IMG/VR virus record: IMGVR_UViG_3300040801_001224
Span: 248,001 to 312,000 of that record
Direction: 5' to 3' (one strand)
Length of the DNA: 64,000 nucleotides
DNA from: a virus
Shown here: positions 29,066-37,874 of the stretch, in pieces
Numbering within the stretch: the first letter of the stretch is position 1
How the letters are laid out: the number at the start of each line of letters is the position of its first letter
Program-made: the position numbers and the translations under genes
The notes under the pieces: model-generated
What the model was told of the DNA's origin: nothing
Seen by the model: only the letters and a program-made list of their open reading frames with translations
The model's database searches: none

Positions 29066-29086
29066 ACCACCTTTCTTTGTTATAAT
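29058..29086 (+). promoter_or_regulatory. Sigma70-like phage promoter
   Basis: TTGACT-17-TATAAT with AAACCACCTTTC; overlaps the end of the previous gene. Confidence 0.87.
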
Positions 29087-29117
29087 ATACTTAACTTAAA
29101 TTAACTGTGAGTTGAAA

Positions 29118-29345
29118 ATGAAAGTATTTGATGACATGATTCGCAATAAGGTAAACTACCATATCGTTGATCCCTGGGTTAACGGGCAAGATGCTTACTT
29201 TGAAGAATTGGAAAAAAGTGATGTAAGCGGCAAGCTGGAATACGGTGGTGAAGTTTTCCATGTAGAATATCAATCTGGCGGTGGCCGTGGGATGGGAGAA
29301 TACCCAGCCACATACACTATCGCAATGTTACGCAAATTTTACTAA
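29118..29345 (+). CDS. Hypothetical protein, 75 aa
   Basis: ATG at 29118 is preferred to the TTG at 29112. Contains a Gly-rich loop (YQSGGGRGMGEYPATYT). Unknown. Confidence 0.6.
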   Translation: MKVFDDMIRNKVNYHIVDPWVNGQDAYFEELEKSDVSGKLEYGGEVFHVEYQSGGGRGMGEYPATYTIAMLRKFY

Positions 29346-29365
29346 ATAAGTTTTATTCGCATTTA

Positions 29366-29373
29366 GGTAAATA
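29366..29373 (+). promoter_or_regulatory. Late promoter motif GGTAAATA (leaderless type)
   Basis: One mismatch; five bases before ATG 29379. Confidence 0.6.
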
Positions 29374-29378
29374 ATAGC

Positions 29379-29561
29379 ATGATAGTCTGTGTTTGCGCTA
29401 ATAAACGTGAAAGAGAAATAATTGATTTTATTAGAGATGGCTCTACGTTTGAAGATCTACAGAAAGAACTGGGCGTATGCTGTAATTGTTGTTGCTGTAA
29501 AGAAGTACTAACTGAGATGATTGAAAAACATGGAAATATCGTCAACGGGCTACGAAGTTAA
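29379..29561 (+). CDS. Bfd-like [2Fe-2S] ferredoxin domain protein
   Basis: 60 aa, the size of bacterioferritin-associated ferredoxin. MIVCVCAN gives the C-x-C pair, ERE-x-x-DFI-x-x-G-x-x-x-FEDLQKELGV the helices, and CCNCCCCKEVL contains the C-x2-C pair; extra cysteines make it unusually Cys-rich. Bfd mobilises iron from bacterioferritin, so a phage copy could free host iron, or the cluster may serve another enzyme. Leaderless late gene. Confidence 0.75.
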   Translation: MIVCVCANKREREIIDFIRDGSTFEDLQKELGVCCNCCCCKEVLTEMIEKHGNIVNGLRS

Positions 29562-29718
29562 ATTCAACACTGATTGGGGCATTGACAAAGATCAGGCATT
29601 CATCCTCCTTGAAGACTATCAGGATGACATTAAAAGCATAAGAGAATGCTCTGGTAATCTATATGTTAGGTTCAAGGATAACGAAACCAAATTGGCATTC
29701 CTATTAGCACACCTCTAA
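29530..29718 (+). CDS. Small protein of the C-terminal 'F-x-x-x-E/D' family, 62 aa
   Basis: Overlaps the Bfd-like gene by 32 nt. Ends NLYVRFKDNETKLAFLLAHL, matching the recurrent strand-turn-helix ending of small proteins in this window. Unknown. Confidence 0.5.
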   Translation: MEISSTGYEVKFNTDWGIDKDQAFILLEDYQDDIKSIRECSGNLYVRFKDNETKLAFLLAHL

Positions 29719-29725
29719 AATTATC

Positions 29726-29754
29726 TTGACAGAATTCACAAAATAGCGTATAAT
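29726..29754 (+). promoter_or_regulatory. Sigma70-like phage promoter (leaderless type)
   Basis: TTGACA-17-TATAAT; six bases then ATG 29761. The spacer block is not conserved here. Confidence 0.85.
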
Positions 29755-29760
29755 AGACAT

Positions 29761-30561
29761 ATGAAAGTAGCAATTGTGGGCTATGGCTTTGTCGGGAGAG
29801 CTGTGGATGCCGCGTACATAAATACCGACGTTGAAATGCTTATTGTGGATCCCCACAGTTCTGACGCCACCCACACATTAGAACAAGCTTGTGCTGAAGC
29901 AGATGTGTTCTTTGTTTGTGTTCCTACCCCACCTAAAGAAGATGGTAGTTGTGATGCTAGTATAGTTGACGGAGTTTTACGCAAATTGAGCGCATGTAAG
30001 TGCCAGAAAAAACTGGTTATCCTAAAAAGCACATTAACGCCTGACTACCTGGAAGTAATGAAAGAGTACAAGCTTAAGCTCGTATATAATCCAGAGTTCT
30101 TGCGTGAAAGCCATTATGTTGAAGATTATTTGAATACAGAAGTACACATAATGGGTGGTCTCAAAGAACATGTTGACGAAGCAAAACAAATACTGGCACT
30201 GTCTAACTGTAGGAGCAACCGGGTATTCTGGTGCCACCAGGGAAACGCAAGTTTAGCAAAGTATGCGATAAACAGTTTTTTAGCTATGAAAACTGTGTTT
30301 ATGAATGAGATGTACGAACTACAAAAAAATATTGAAACAAAAGGTTCTTATGAAGAGTTCATACAACTCATGAGCCTAGATTCCAGAATCGGAGACAGTC
30401 ACATGAATGTGCCGGGACCAGATGGTTATTATGGCTTTGGGGGCAAGTGTTTCCCAAAAGACACGAAGGCATTGATTGAATATGCCAAGAAGTTAGGCTG
30501 TGAAGTACAGACCATTGAGCAAGCATGTATTAAAAACGAAAAAATTAGAAAGAAAGCGTGA
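29761..30561 (+). CDS. UDP-glucose/GDP-mannose dehydrogenase-like protein, short form
   Basis: NAD-binding Rossmann start VAIVGYGFVGRA, then FVCVPTPPKEDGSCD, STLTPDY, NPEFLRE and YGFGGKCFPKDTKAL with the catalytic Cys; these are all family hallmarks. Only 266 aa: the C-terminal UDP-binding domain of the usual ~400 aa enzyme is missing, so it may be a reduced enzyme or use another sugar nucleotide. Could supply uronic acid for surface or DNA glycosylation. Leaderless sigma70-type gene. Confidence 0.8.
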   Translation: MKVAIVGYGFVGRAVDAAYINTDVEMLIVDPHSSDATHTLEQACAEADVFFVCVPTPPKEDGSCDASIVDGVLRKLSACKCQKKLVILKSTLTPDYLEVMKEYKLKLVYNPEFLRESHYVEDYLNTEVHIMGGLKEHVDEAKQILALSNCRSNRVFWCHQGNASLAKYAINSFLAMKTVFMNEMYELQKNIETKGSYEEFIQLMSLDSRIGDSHMNVPGPDGYYGFGGKCFPKDTKALIEYAKKLGCEVQTIEQACIKNEKIRKKA

Positions 30562-30592
30562 CATAGTTCACATTAAATTACACGGTATTATG

Positions 30593-30600
30593 GATAAATA
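30593..30600 (+). promoter_or_regulatory. Late promoter motif GATAAATA for pilY1
   Basis: 27 nt before the pilY1 ATG; leadered, with AGGGAA. Confidence 0.65.
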
Positions 30601-30626
30601 CGGGAAAGGTAACCAGGGAATTGGCA

Positions 30627-33600
30627 ATGAACAAGTTAAAACTACTGTTATTAACAGCATTTCTTACACTATCATTGGGTGCTGATGATACAGAAATATA
30701 TCAATCAAATGTAAATAATAATTCTGGCGAGAAACCAAAGGTCTTAATTATATTTGATAATTCATCAAGTATGGTGACTAACAACGTAACACAGCAAGCA
30801 GTTGCGTATAATCCAAGCATAGATTACAATGGCAGTTTTCGTGATGACCGAATATATTGGTCCACAACAGGGACACCATCTGGCAATAACTATTTTAATG
30901 CTGGCCGTAACCGTTGTGCTGAATCATACGGACCATTAGCGGCTGAAGGCTTCTTTCAGACCAGGGCGCAACGTTGGCGTAGTAGTGGGCGTTTTGGTGG
31001 GTCATGGCGAAACCTAAGTCGCCGGGTAACAACACCGGTTCACGTTGATTGTGAAGCAGATGTGATCGCTGGCAATGTTGGCAATGGCAGTGGACAGAGT
31101 GATGGTCTTCCCTCACCAACTGGTCCTTACGGCGGCACTGGTAACGTCAACTGGGGTGGCAACTCTTATACATTCTATACAGGCAACTACCTAAACTGGT
31201 TCTTTAACGCCAGCACAGTTGAATCGACACGTTTAGCAGTAGCACAAGACGTAATACGTGACCTGGTATCTGCTAATACTGGCATTGATTTTGGCCTGAT
31301 GATATTCAACAATAACTCTGACTCACGTTGGGACGGTGGTCGAATCGTTAACTCCATTGTAGAAGGTGACGACGGAACACAGAGACAGTCCATATTAAAC
31401 AACATTGGACTGATAAATCCAAAAACCGGATCGCCATCTACCTTCACCCCACTATGTGAAACAACGTATGAAGCGTATCGTTATATGAGTGGACAGAGTG
31501 TTGTATTTGCCAATGAGATAAGATTAGGTGAAGACACTATACCCAAGGACCCTAAGGCTGAAAGCCCACTAGGTGTATACGATTCACCTGCTACGGACTG
31601 TGCTTTTACGTATATCATTCTAATGACAGACGGACAGCCAACTCGCGATGAGTCAGCAAATCAGTTCATACGTGATCTGACAGGCAAGGATTGTCTAACA
31701 TATGGTAATACCACAAGTTGTCTACCAATAATCGCAGAATACATGGCTAATACTGATCTAGACAATGACACAACTAATGGTAACCAGTATGCTATTACGT
31801 ATACCATTGGATTTACTACTGACCAGGAACTTTTACAGGATACAGCACGTTTGGGCAAGGGACAATACTTTACTGCTAATGATACAGCAAGTCTAACGGC
31901 GGCTTTCCAGGGTGCTATTACAGCCATCCTATCCACTAATTCAGCATTCACTTCACCAGCAGTAGCAGTGGACACGTTCAGCCGAACAGAGTCACGTGAC
32001 GATATATTCTTTGCTATGTTTGAGCCAAGTGACACAACTAACTGGCCAGGCAACATCAAACGTCTACGATTAGCAGATAGTTCTGGTGATAAAATACTAG
32101 TGGATGTCAATGGAGATCCTGCCCTCGATCCTTCTACCGGACGTATCAGAGACACGGCACAGACGTACTGGTCACCAAACATAGATGGCAATCAGGTAAC
32201 TGAGGGTGGTGTGGGTGAGCTATTAGCTAGGCGTGATCCTGATACTCGTGAGATTTACACTAACACTGGAACCGGTGGTTCATTAGAAGACTTTGATGAT
32301 GTTGCGTTCGATGTTGGTGCGTTTGGTGTCACAGATATAAATCAAGTGTATGATGAATTTAACGTAACTAACGCCATACAACTAACAGATTTGATCCTTT
32401 GGTCAGCTGGTTATGATGTTGATGACGAAAATAACAATGGTGACCGAACTGATGCGAGACCCTGGATACTTGCCGACATGCTACACTCAAAGCCTCTAGC
32501 TATCAACTATGGCGCAACAGGCGGTGTGTACGATAAAGACAACCCAAATATCAAGCTAGTAGTAGGCACTAATGGCGGTTTCTTCCACATGTTCAGCACT
32601 GACACCGGTGTAGAAGATTGGGCATTCTTCCCTAAAGAACTCAGCAGTATGTTGTTGGAAAGACGTGCTGAACGTGTGACTGCTGATAACGTATATGGCA
32701 TTGATGCTTCACCAGTTGTTTATATACTGGACAAAGAGCTTGACGGCACTATTGACGCCAGTGACGGTGACCGAGTTTATGTGTACTTTGGGTTACGTAG
32801 AGGAGGTAGCATACTATACGCTTTAGATATCACTGACCCAGGTAGCCCAGAGTTCTTATTTAAAATCGACAGGAACACAACTGGTTTTAGTCTATTAGGA
32901 CAAACTTGGAGTGAGCCATTGGTGACTACAATATCAGGACACGATGGTCCAGTGCTAATCTTTGGTGCTGGCTACGACACAAATAAGGACGCAACTGGCG
33001 TTGGTACGCCAGACAGTGTGGGCTTGGGTGTCTATGTCGTTGACGCAATCACCGGTCAACTGTTACGCAGTGTGACGCCAGCCGCTACAACTAACACCAA
33101 CCTACAAGCACCTATACAGCACAGTGTACCAAGTAATATTGCTGGCATAGATTCAAATGGTGGTGGTAATACCGACAGACTATACTTTGGTGACACTGGC
33201 GGTAACTTATGGCGTGTGGATATGCTTGGTGACCTTGACGAACAGAAATGGCGTGTCACTAAACTGGCTGATGTTAATGACGGAACGACGGCTGGTGATA
33301 GACGTTTCTTCAACGAACCGGATGTTGTTAGAACTAAGAGTACGCTATGTTTAGACGACGAGTGTACCCAAGTCGCTAATGTAAACTATGATGCGGTATT
33401 GATCGGTAGTGGTGACAGGACAAATCCTAACGCCACTGATGTAGCCAACGAGTTCTATATGTTCCGTGACTTCCAAACTGGAGCTTACAGTACTGACATA
33501 GCGGATTGCGATGATGACACAATCGTTGAATACAGATGCGACCTACCAATCACACCTGATGATTTGTATGACGCAACCACTGACATTGTTGGCACTGACG

Positions 33601-34013
33601 AAATAGCAGAAAAGAAACTACGTAAGTCTATGGGATGGCGTATTGGATTGAATGCTGTTGGTGAAAAAGCATTGTCCGAAAGTATAACGTTAGGCGGCAC
33701 AGTGTTCTTCACAACGTTCTCACCAGACCCACAGTTAGTGAGTGTTTGTGTGCCATTGCCAGGACAGGGTCGCTTATATGCTGTTCGGGTTTCCGATGCA
33801 TCTGCAACCAAAGACTTCAACAATGACGGTAACTTGGATAGAGAGTCATTACTGGGTAGCTTAATACCAGATGCACCCAGCTTACACTTTGGTGATGATG
33901 GGTTTATCCGTTTATTATTCCCGAGTGGCGGTGGTTTATCAGACACCAACCCTGTTAACAGTGGGGAGAGTTTGCCTGGCTTATATAGCATATACTGGTG
34001 GAGAGCTGAATGA
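30627..34013 (+). CDS. pilY1: PilY1-like type IV pilus tip adhesin
   Basis: PilY1 is the large tip adhesin and mechanosensor of type IV pili. This 1128-aa protein has a Sec signal (MNKLKLLLLTAFLTLSLGA), an N-terminal von Willebrand A domain with the MIDAS motif DNSSSM (Asp44) and YIILMTDGQPTRDE, and a C-terminal seven-bladed PilY1 propeller: ADMLHSKPLAINYG, VGTNGGFFHMF, YFGLRRGGSILYALDI, FGAGYDTNKDA (calcium-loop region), YFGDTGGNLWRVDM and the terminal GLYSIYWWRAE. Domain order and length are those of bacterial PilY1. Start at ATG 30627 with AGGGAA upstream; the TTG at 30621 is less likely. Pairs functionally with PilX at 8301-8759. Confidence 0.93.
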   Translation: MNKLKLLLLTAFLTLSLGADDTEIYQSNVNNNSGEKPKVLIIFDNSSSMVTNNVTQQAVAYNPSIDYNGSFRDDRIYWSTTGTPSGNNYFNAGRNRCAESYGPLAAEGFFQTRAQRWRSSGRFGGSWRNLSRRVTTPVHVDCEADVIAGNVGNGSGQSDGLPSPTGPYGGTGNVNWGGNSYTFYTGNYLNWFFNASTVESTRLAVAQDVIRDLVSANTGIDFGLMIFNNNSDSRWDGGRIVNSIVEGDDGTQRQSILNNIGLINPKTGSPSTFTPLCETTYEAYRYMSGQSVVFANEIRLGEDTIPKDPKAESPLGVYDSPATDCAFTYIILMTDGQPTRDESANQFIRDLTGKDCLTYGNTTSCLPIIAEYMANTDLDNDTTNGNQYAITYTIGFTTDQELLQDTARLGKGQYFTANDTASLTAAFQGAITAILSTNSAFTSPAVAVDTFSRTESRDDIFFAMFEPSDTTNWPGNIKRLRLADSSGDKILVDVNGDPALDPSTGRIRDTAQTYWSPNIDGNQVTEGGVGELLARRDPDTREIYTNTGTGGSLEDFDDVAFDVGAFGVTDINQVYDEFNVTNAIQLTDLILWSAGYDVDDENNNGDRTDARPWILADMLHSKPLAINYGATGGVYDKDNPNIKLVVGTNGGFFHMFSTDTGVEDWAFFPKELSSMLLERRAERVTADNVYGIDASPVVYILDKELDGTIDASDGDRVYVYFGLRRGGSILYALDITDPGSPEFLFKIDRNTTGFSLLGQTWSEPLVTTISGHDGPVLIFGAGYDTNKDATGVGTPDSVGLGVYVVDAITGQLLRSVTPAATTNTNLQAPIQHSVPSNIAGIDSNGGGNTDRLYFGDTGGNLWRVDMLGDLDEQKWRVTKLADVNDGTTAGDRRFFNEPDVVRTKSTLCLDDECTQVANVNYDAVLIGSGDRTNPNATDVANEFYMFRDFQTGAYSTDIADCDDDTIVEYRCDLPITPDDLYDATTDIVGTDEIAEKKLRKSMGWRIGLNAVGEKALSESITLGGTVFFTTFSPDPQLVSVCVPLPGQGRLYAVRVSDASATKDFNNDGNLDRESLLGSLIPDAPSLHFGDDGFIRLLFPSGGGLSDTNPVNSGESLPGLYSIYWWRAE

Positions 34014-34210
34014 TAACACTTAAATTCTGTAAAAATGTAGATATGTGTTTTTCTGAATATACTGCTTTTGTCAAACATTACAATATAGATGAGACATGTG
34101 GCATTGACGAGGATGACCAGTATATACTCGTCACTGTTGATAAAGAATTCGCAGACGAAGATCTACTGGCTATGGCTCTAGTTCATGGAGTCATAGCTAC
34201 AAGGGATTGA
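34010..34210 (+). CDS. Small hypothetical protein, 66 aa
   Basis: ATGA overlap with pilY1, so co-translated. Contains a DDQYILVTVDKEFADEDLLAMAL ending, a looser version of the recurrent small-protein pattern. Unknown. Confidence 0.55.
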   Translation: MITLKFCKNVDMCFSEYTAFVKHYNIDETCGIDEDDQYILVTVDKEFADEDLLAMALVHGVIATRD

Positions 34211-34235
34211 CACAACCACTATAATGCTGTATAAT
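34207..34235 (+). promoter_or_regulatory. Sigma70-like phage promoter
   Basis: TTGACA-17-TATAAT with CAACCACTATAA. Confidence 0.9.
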
Positions 34236-34264
34236 GTACTTATTGTATATTATGGAGTATTATA

Positions 34265-35299
34265 TTGACAACTAAACGTATCGGCTTTGCTTGTAAGTAT
34301 ATGGTTGAAGACCAGACGCAAACAAAGAAACTATTAGAAGAACAGCAACGTCCACTCAACACTCGCTCTACGACCAACACGTGGTTACAGAAGCAATCAT
34401 ATGGTGATGCTATAGAACGTTTATACAGCATTGTTAACCATAACTTAGACAGTGTTAAACGCCAGTTAGAATACGTTGATTCTCTGGGCAACGATAACCT
34501 ACGCATGATGCGTATTAGCAGTGACTTACTGCCATTCTATACACACGCTGATTGGCGTGATTTGTACAAGAATCGCACTTTTTTAGACGTTATTGAGCGC
34601 AAATTTGCCGACATTGGTAAATATTCACGTGACAAAGACATACGCCTCAGTTTCCACCCAGGACAATTCACATGCCTTGCCAGTGACAGACCCGAAGTTG
34701 TTGAACGCTCTATTGAAGAGTTTGAATACCATGTTGACATGGTGCGCTGGATGGGTTATGGTCAACGATTCCAAGACTTTAAGTGTAACGTACATATCGG
34801 CGGCCGTTTAGGTCCTGACGGTATTCGTGCCGTTTACCCACGTTTGAGTACAGAGGCTAAGAATGTCATCACGCTCGAGAATGACGAGATGTCATGGGGC
34901 TTAAACAGTGTCCTGTCACTGAGCGATATTATACCGGTGGTTATGGATCTACATCATCATTGGGTACGCAATGGTGAATATATACAGCCAGACGATGACC
35001 GGGTAAAGCAGGTTATAGATTCGTGGCGTGGTGTACGTCCTACGATGCACTATAGTTATAGTAGAGACGAAGCATTGCCCGAAGGTTTTGACCATACCAC
35101 ACTACCGGACATGGCCCAGTTACTTGAGCAAGGACATAAGAAGCAGAAGCTTAGAGCTCACAGTGATTTTTATCCGAACGAGTTGGCTAACCGGTGGGCG
35201 TTGAGCTTCTGGCCTTACTTTGACATTATGTGTGAGTCAAAGTGTAAGAACTTAGCAAGCATTAAATTGTATGAGTTCTGGGAAAATAACATAAAATAA
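34265..35299 (+). CDS. UV damage endonuclease (UvdE-like)
   Basis: TIM-barrel AP-endonuclease-2-fold enzyme that nicks beside UV photoproducts. RIGFACKYM, MRISSDLLPFYTHA, SFHPGQF (metal His), KCNVHIGGR, LENDE, VVMDLHHHW and RAHSDFY line up with the conserved UvdE blocks. 344 aa is near normal. TTG start with GGAG 8 nt upstream. Light-independent repair suits a surface-ocean phage. Confidence 0.88.
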   Translation: MTTKRIGFACKYMVEDQTQTKKLLEEQQRPLNTRSTTNTWLQKQSYGDAIERLYSIVNHNLDSVKRQLEYVDSLGNDNLRMMRISSDLLPFYTHADWRDLYKNRTFLDVIERKFADIGKYSRDKDIRLSFHPGQFTCLASDRPEVVERSIEEFEYHVDMVRWMGYGQRFQDFKCNVHIGGRLGPDGIRAVYPRLSTEAKNVITLENDEMSWGLNSVLSLSDIIPVVMDLHHHWVRNGEYIQPDDDRVKQVIDSWRGVRPTMHYSYSRDEALPEGFDHTTLPDMAQLLEQGHKKQKLRAHSDFYPNELANRWALSFWPYFDIMCESKCKNLASIKLYEFWENNIK

Positions 35300-35302
35300 G
35301 TA

Positions 35303-35331
35303 TTGACAAAACGTTATACTTGTAGTATAAT
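35303..35331 (+). promoter_or_regulatory. Sigma70-like phage promoter
   Basis: TTGACA-17-TATAAT; spacer block diverged. Confidence 0.86.
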
Positions 35332-35356
35332 AGAATATAGAATTAAGGAGTGATAA

Positions 35357-35914
35357 ATGAAGATATCATTACGTAAGGCGAATGCCCTTCAGCATTCAAT
35401 TAACGAGGTCATCCGTGACCTAGATTTTAACGCTGGTGTCAGCATTAACGAGTTCGAAGATTTTCGTACTCAAATTAACACTGCTAATGAGCAGTATTCC
35501 ACGAACTTTGATCGTCGTGAATCACTGTTAAATGTTTTATTTGGCATTCGCAAGCTGGTTGCGAGAGCAAACGTTGAAGCTGGAATTTCAGACAAGCTGG
35601 CGGATGTCGCTCTATTGGAGAAGCGCATCCAGAACAGCAATGAAGTCGCTACAAAGAACGCACGTTTAAGTGATGCTGTAATCGAGGGTAAAGTTGAAAA
35701 ACTAAAGGCCAGTGAAGATCGTTACAGCTTCCGTGAAGGGGTTGACACCACTGTCTTTACAGACATTAACATATCGGATGCTCGTGACCGTGTGCGTAAG
35801 TTCAAGCGTCAGAAGCAACGATTACAGGACGAGCTATTAGAGCTCAATGTCCGAACTGAGATCGTTTTAGACGATGATTCAGTCAAAGTTTTAGAAGGCG
35901 AAAGCTTAATCTAA
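35357..35914 (+). CDS. Hypothetical coiled-coil protein, 185 aa
   Basis: Strong AAGGAG site. Almost wholly helical and charged (for example DRVRKFKRQKQRLQDELLEL); no membrane segment or motif. Monocistronic behind its own promoter and followed by a hairpin. Could be a structural or DNA-associated protein. Confidence 0.65.
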   Translation: MKISLRKANALQHSINEVIRDLDFNAGVSINEFEDFRTQINTANEQYSTNFDRRESLLNVLFGIRKLVARANVEAGISDKLADVALLEKRIQNSNEVATKNARLSDAVIEGKVEKLKASEDRYSFREGVDTTVFTDINISDARDRVRKFKRQKQRLQDELLELNVRTEIVLDDDSVKVLEGESLI

Positions 35915-35918
35915 AAAC

Positions 35919-35932
35919 GGCTCTGCGGAGCC
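35919..35932 (+). terminator. GC-rich hairpin, possible terminator
   Basis: GGCTC/GAGCC with TGCG loop five bases after the stop; no T tract, so weak. Confidence 0.4.
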
Positions 35933-36207
35933 ACCCGAGTCAGGCAAGAAACGAGGATAGACAACCGTGTAGTTACGGAGAGTGTTTACACTCTATTAAC
36001 TAATACATATGATGAGATCGAGCCTGTATGTATGTGTGCTTAGATGAATGAAGACTTGCACATTGCTACACACGAATAGGCAGGCCCCTGCACATTGCGT
36101 TTTGTGTATTGCGCGAACAGTTTTTGAAGCCGAGTGCCTTAAACTGCCGATTGCACCTTGCTTTGTCTATTACTCACTTGCCTTGACTCTTTTTATTATG
36201 GTGTTGT
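35933..36207 (+). ncRNA. Possible structured RNA with three TGCAC-x-TTGC repeats
   Basis: No ORF. Hairpins CCGT/ACGG and AGAGTGT/ACACTCT, and direct repeats at 36057-36066, 36089-36098 and 36152-36161 (TGCACATTGC twice, TGCACCTTGC once). Could be transcribed from the upstream gene. Confidence 0.35.
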
Positions 36208-36477
36208 ATGTTATACGTTTATGAATGGCAGTTTATTTTTGATGATCCCTTACATCTATTTAAACCAGGATATATCGAAGAACTAAGCAAAACTGCCAGC
36301 AAATATCATGGTCAGTTAGTTCTCGCAAGAGACGAAGACTATGCCCTTGTGGAATTTGAGACTAAACAAGATGTTATGGCATTTATAATGTCTACTGACG
36401 CAAAAGGGACGGCTGAACGTAATCCACATTACGACACAATACTTGAATATCAGAAAACACATAGGGTAGTTAAATGA
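36208..36477 (+). CDS. Small protein of the recurrent C-terminal family, 89 aa
   Basis: Contains DYALVEFETKQDVMAFIMS, the strand-(K/E)-x-D-helix pattern shared with other small proteins, followed by a short tail. Overlaps the next start by 4 nt. Unknown. Confidence 0.55.
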   Translation: MLYVYEWQFIFDDPLHLFKPGYIEELSKTASKYHGQLVLARDEDYALVEFETKQDVMAFIMSTDAKGTAERNPHYDTILEYQKTHRVVK

Positions 36478-36800
36478 GTGATTGGACACCAGATAGTTGG
36501 GTAGTAGTCAAACTACCAGATAGTATTGCGCCAGGAGCTTTCAAAGTAATAGGCGGTTGGTCTGGTGGCTATTTATATGGTGATAGTTGGCGTGTAAACA
36601 GTGGCATCAGCAAAGTTAAGCATGAAGGTGATTACTGGCTGTTTGAAGGATTTAGCGGTTCCACATATCGTTGCCACAAAGGCGCTTGCCGGGTGACAAT
36701 GGCAATGGGTGAACCAATTGCTACCTTTGAAAAACATGGTTCAGAAATAATGGAAGACCGGGATAATTGGTTAAGCCTTAATAAAGAAATTATAGCATGA
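36474..36800 (+). CDS. Hypothetical protein, 108 aa
   Basis: Coupled (ATGA). Rich in Trp/Gly with SWVVVKLPDSIAPGAFKVIGGWSGGYLYG, beta-type, possibly a small SH3-like or barrel domain. Unknown. Confidence 0.6.
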   Translation: MSDWTPDSWVVVKLPDSIAPGAFKVIGGWSGGYLYGDSWRVNSGISKVKHEGDYWLFEGFSGSTYRCHKGACRVTMAMGEPIATFEKHGSEIMEDRDNWLSLNKEIIA

Positions 36801-36889
36801 GCAAACATGGCACAGAATTTTATAAACTTGCGACTAAGATATTAGTTGTGTTTATTGTCTGTGTCGTTATTATGGAGAGCTTGTTTTGA
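36797..36889 (+). CDS. Single-helix membrane peptide, 30 aa
   Basis: ATGA overlap with the upstream stop and overlap with the next TTG start. Sequence has a basic N-terminus (MSKHGTEFYKLATK) and one membrane helix (ILVVFIVCVVIM). Position in a coupled run supports it. Confidence 0.45.
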   Translation: MSKHGTEFYKLATKILVVFIVCVVIMESLF

Positions 36890-37086
36890 ACGTAAAAGAC
36901 GCCATTAAAATACTTGAAAAGTTAGATCCAGAATCCCAGTTACGCATAAAGACAAACGAGCCATCACTTGGTAGGCTATCTTCAACAGAAGTGTGTGGGA
37001 TTGTCAATGGCATAGATTGGGATGCTGGCAAAGTTTTCTTTTATCCTGCCACACCATTGTATAAGGAGAAACCAGAATGCGAGTAA
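36886..37086 (+). CDS. Hypothetical protein, 66 aa (TTG start)
   Basis: TTG overlaps the previous stop. MNVKDAIKILEKLDPESQLRI is a common opening of small phage proteins (helix then strand). Unknown. Confidence 0.55.
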   Translation: MNVKDAIKILEKLDPESQLRIKTNEPSLGRLSSTEVCGIVNGIDWDAGKVFFYPATPLYKEKPECE

Positions 37087-37289
37087 GGAGCTCAATTGGA
37101 GAGGCTGAGAACCCCACAGTTACAAAATACAAGAAGATGTTAGAAGCGATGCATTCTGAAAATAAGTTACTGAAAGCTAAACTTGCTATTGCTGAGGATT
37201 TATGTCGTGGTGAAGGTGGCGATCTACATAAGAGATTCCGCTCACGCACTAGCAATAAACATTTCATTAAAAAACACCTTAAGGGATGA
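37077..37289 (+). CDS. Hypothetical coiled-coil protein, 70 aa
   Basis: KKMLEAMHSENKLLKAKLAIAEDL is a clear leucine-zipper-like helix; basic C-terminus. Overlaps both neighbours. Confidence 0.55.
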   Translation: MRVRSSIGEAENPTVTKYKKMLEAMHSENKLLKAKLAIAEDLCRGEGGDLHKRFRSRTSNKHFIKKHLKG

Positions 37290-37759
37290 TTATGAGAGTA
37301 ATAGACGAGGATGCCCGAACATTAGAAGATATTTTCACAAACTACACATCAGTGCCACTGCCCAATCAGATGACGCTTGGTGACATGATTAGAAAGTGTT
37401 ACTATATTGGCGAAAAGCTAATGGAGAAAAAGTTGTCTGGTGAACCTTTCTGGGATAAGGTCAGCTTTGATTTCGGAAACTATTCTCCTTCCGGTCTATG
37501 TAGTTGGCGAGGTTCTTACGAAGAACTGTCAATTGAACATTCAAATGATAGAATCACTTTTATTGAATTTCAGAAGATGATTGAAAACGCCAAGGGGCAA
37601 TCGTTCGAAGGATGGAAGGGCGGTGAGTATACAATGGATGAAAATACTCCGGTCTGGGTCGCTGAAGCAGGAACAATGGGACATACTGTGGTACATGATA
37701 TCATTCTAACTGAAAACAATGGTGTTATCATTGAGACTCGGTTTGGAGAATACTCATAG
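37286..37759 (+). CDS. Hypothetical protein, 157 aa
   Basis: Overlaps the upstream stop; an internal ATG at 37292 is an equal candidate. Contains aromatic stretches (FWDKVSFDFGNYSPSG, SWRGSYEELS) and a FGEYS end. Unknown; last gene before a promoter-like region. Confidence 0.6.
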   Translation: MIMRVIDEDARTLEDIFTNYTSVPLPNQMTLGDMIRKCYYIGEKLMEKKLSGEPFWDKVSFDFGNYSPSGLCSWRGSYEELSIEHSNDRITFIEFQKMIENAKGQSFEGWKGGEYTMDENTPVWVAEAGTMGHTVVHDIILTENNGVIIETRFGEYS

Positions 37760-37823
37760 GTTTTGCCTATAGTCGCAATAGGAACAAACAGTTAAAAAAC
37801 CCCTTTTAATAGGTTTTATTTAT

Positions 37824-37831
37824 TATAAATA
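37824..37831 (+). promoter_or_regulatory. Late promoter motif TATAAATA (exact T4 consensus)
   Basis: 44 nt before the glutaredoxin start; a TATAAT follows at 37837-37842 without a good -35. Confidence 0.6.
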
Positions 37832-37874
37832 TGTGTTATAATACACACATAATTTATTAAAGGAGAAACTTATT

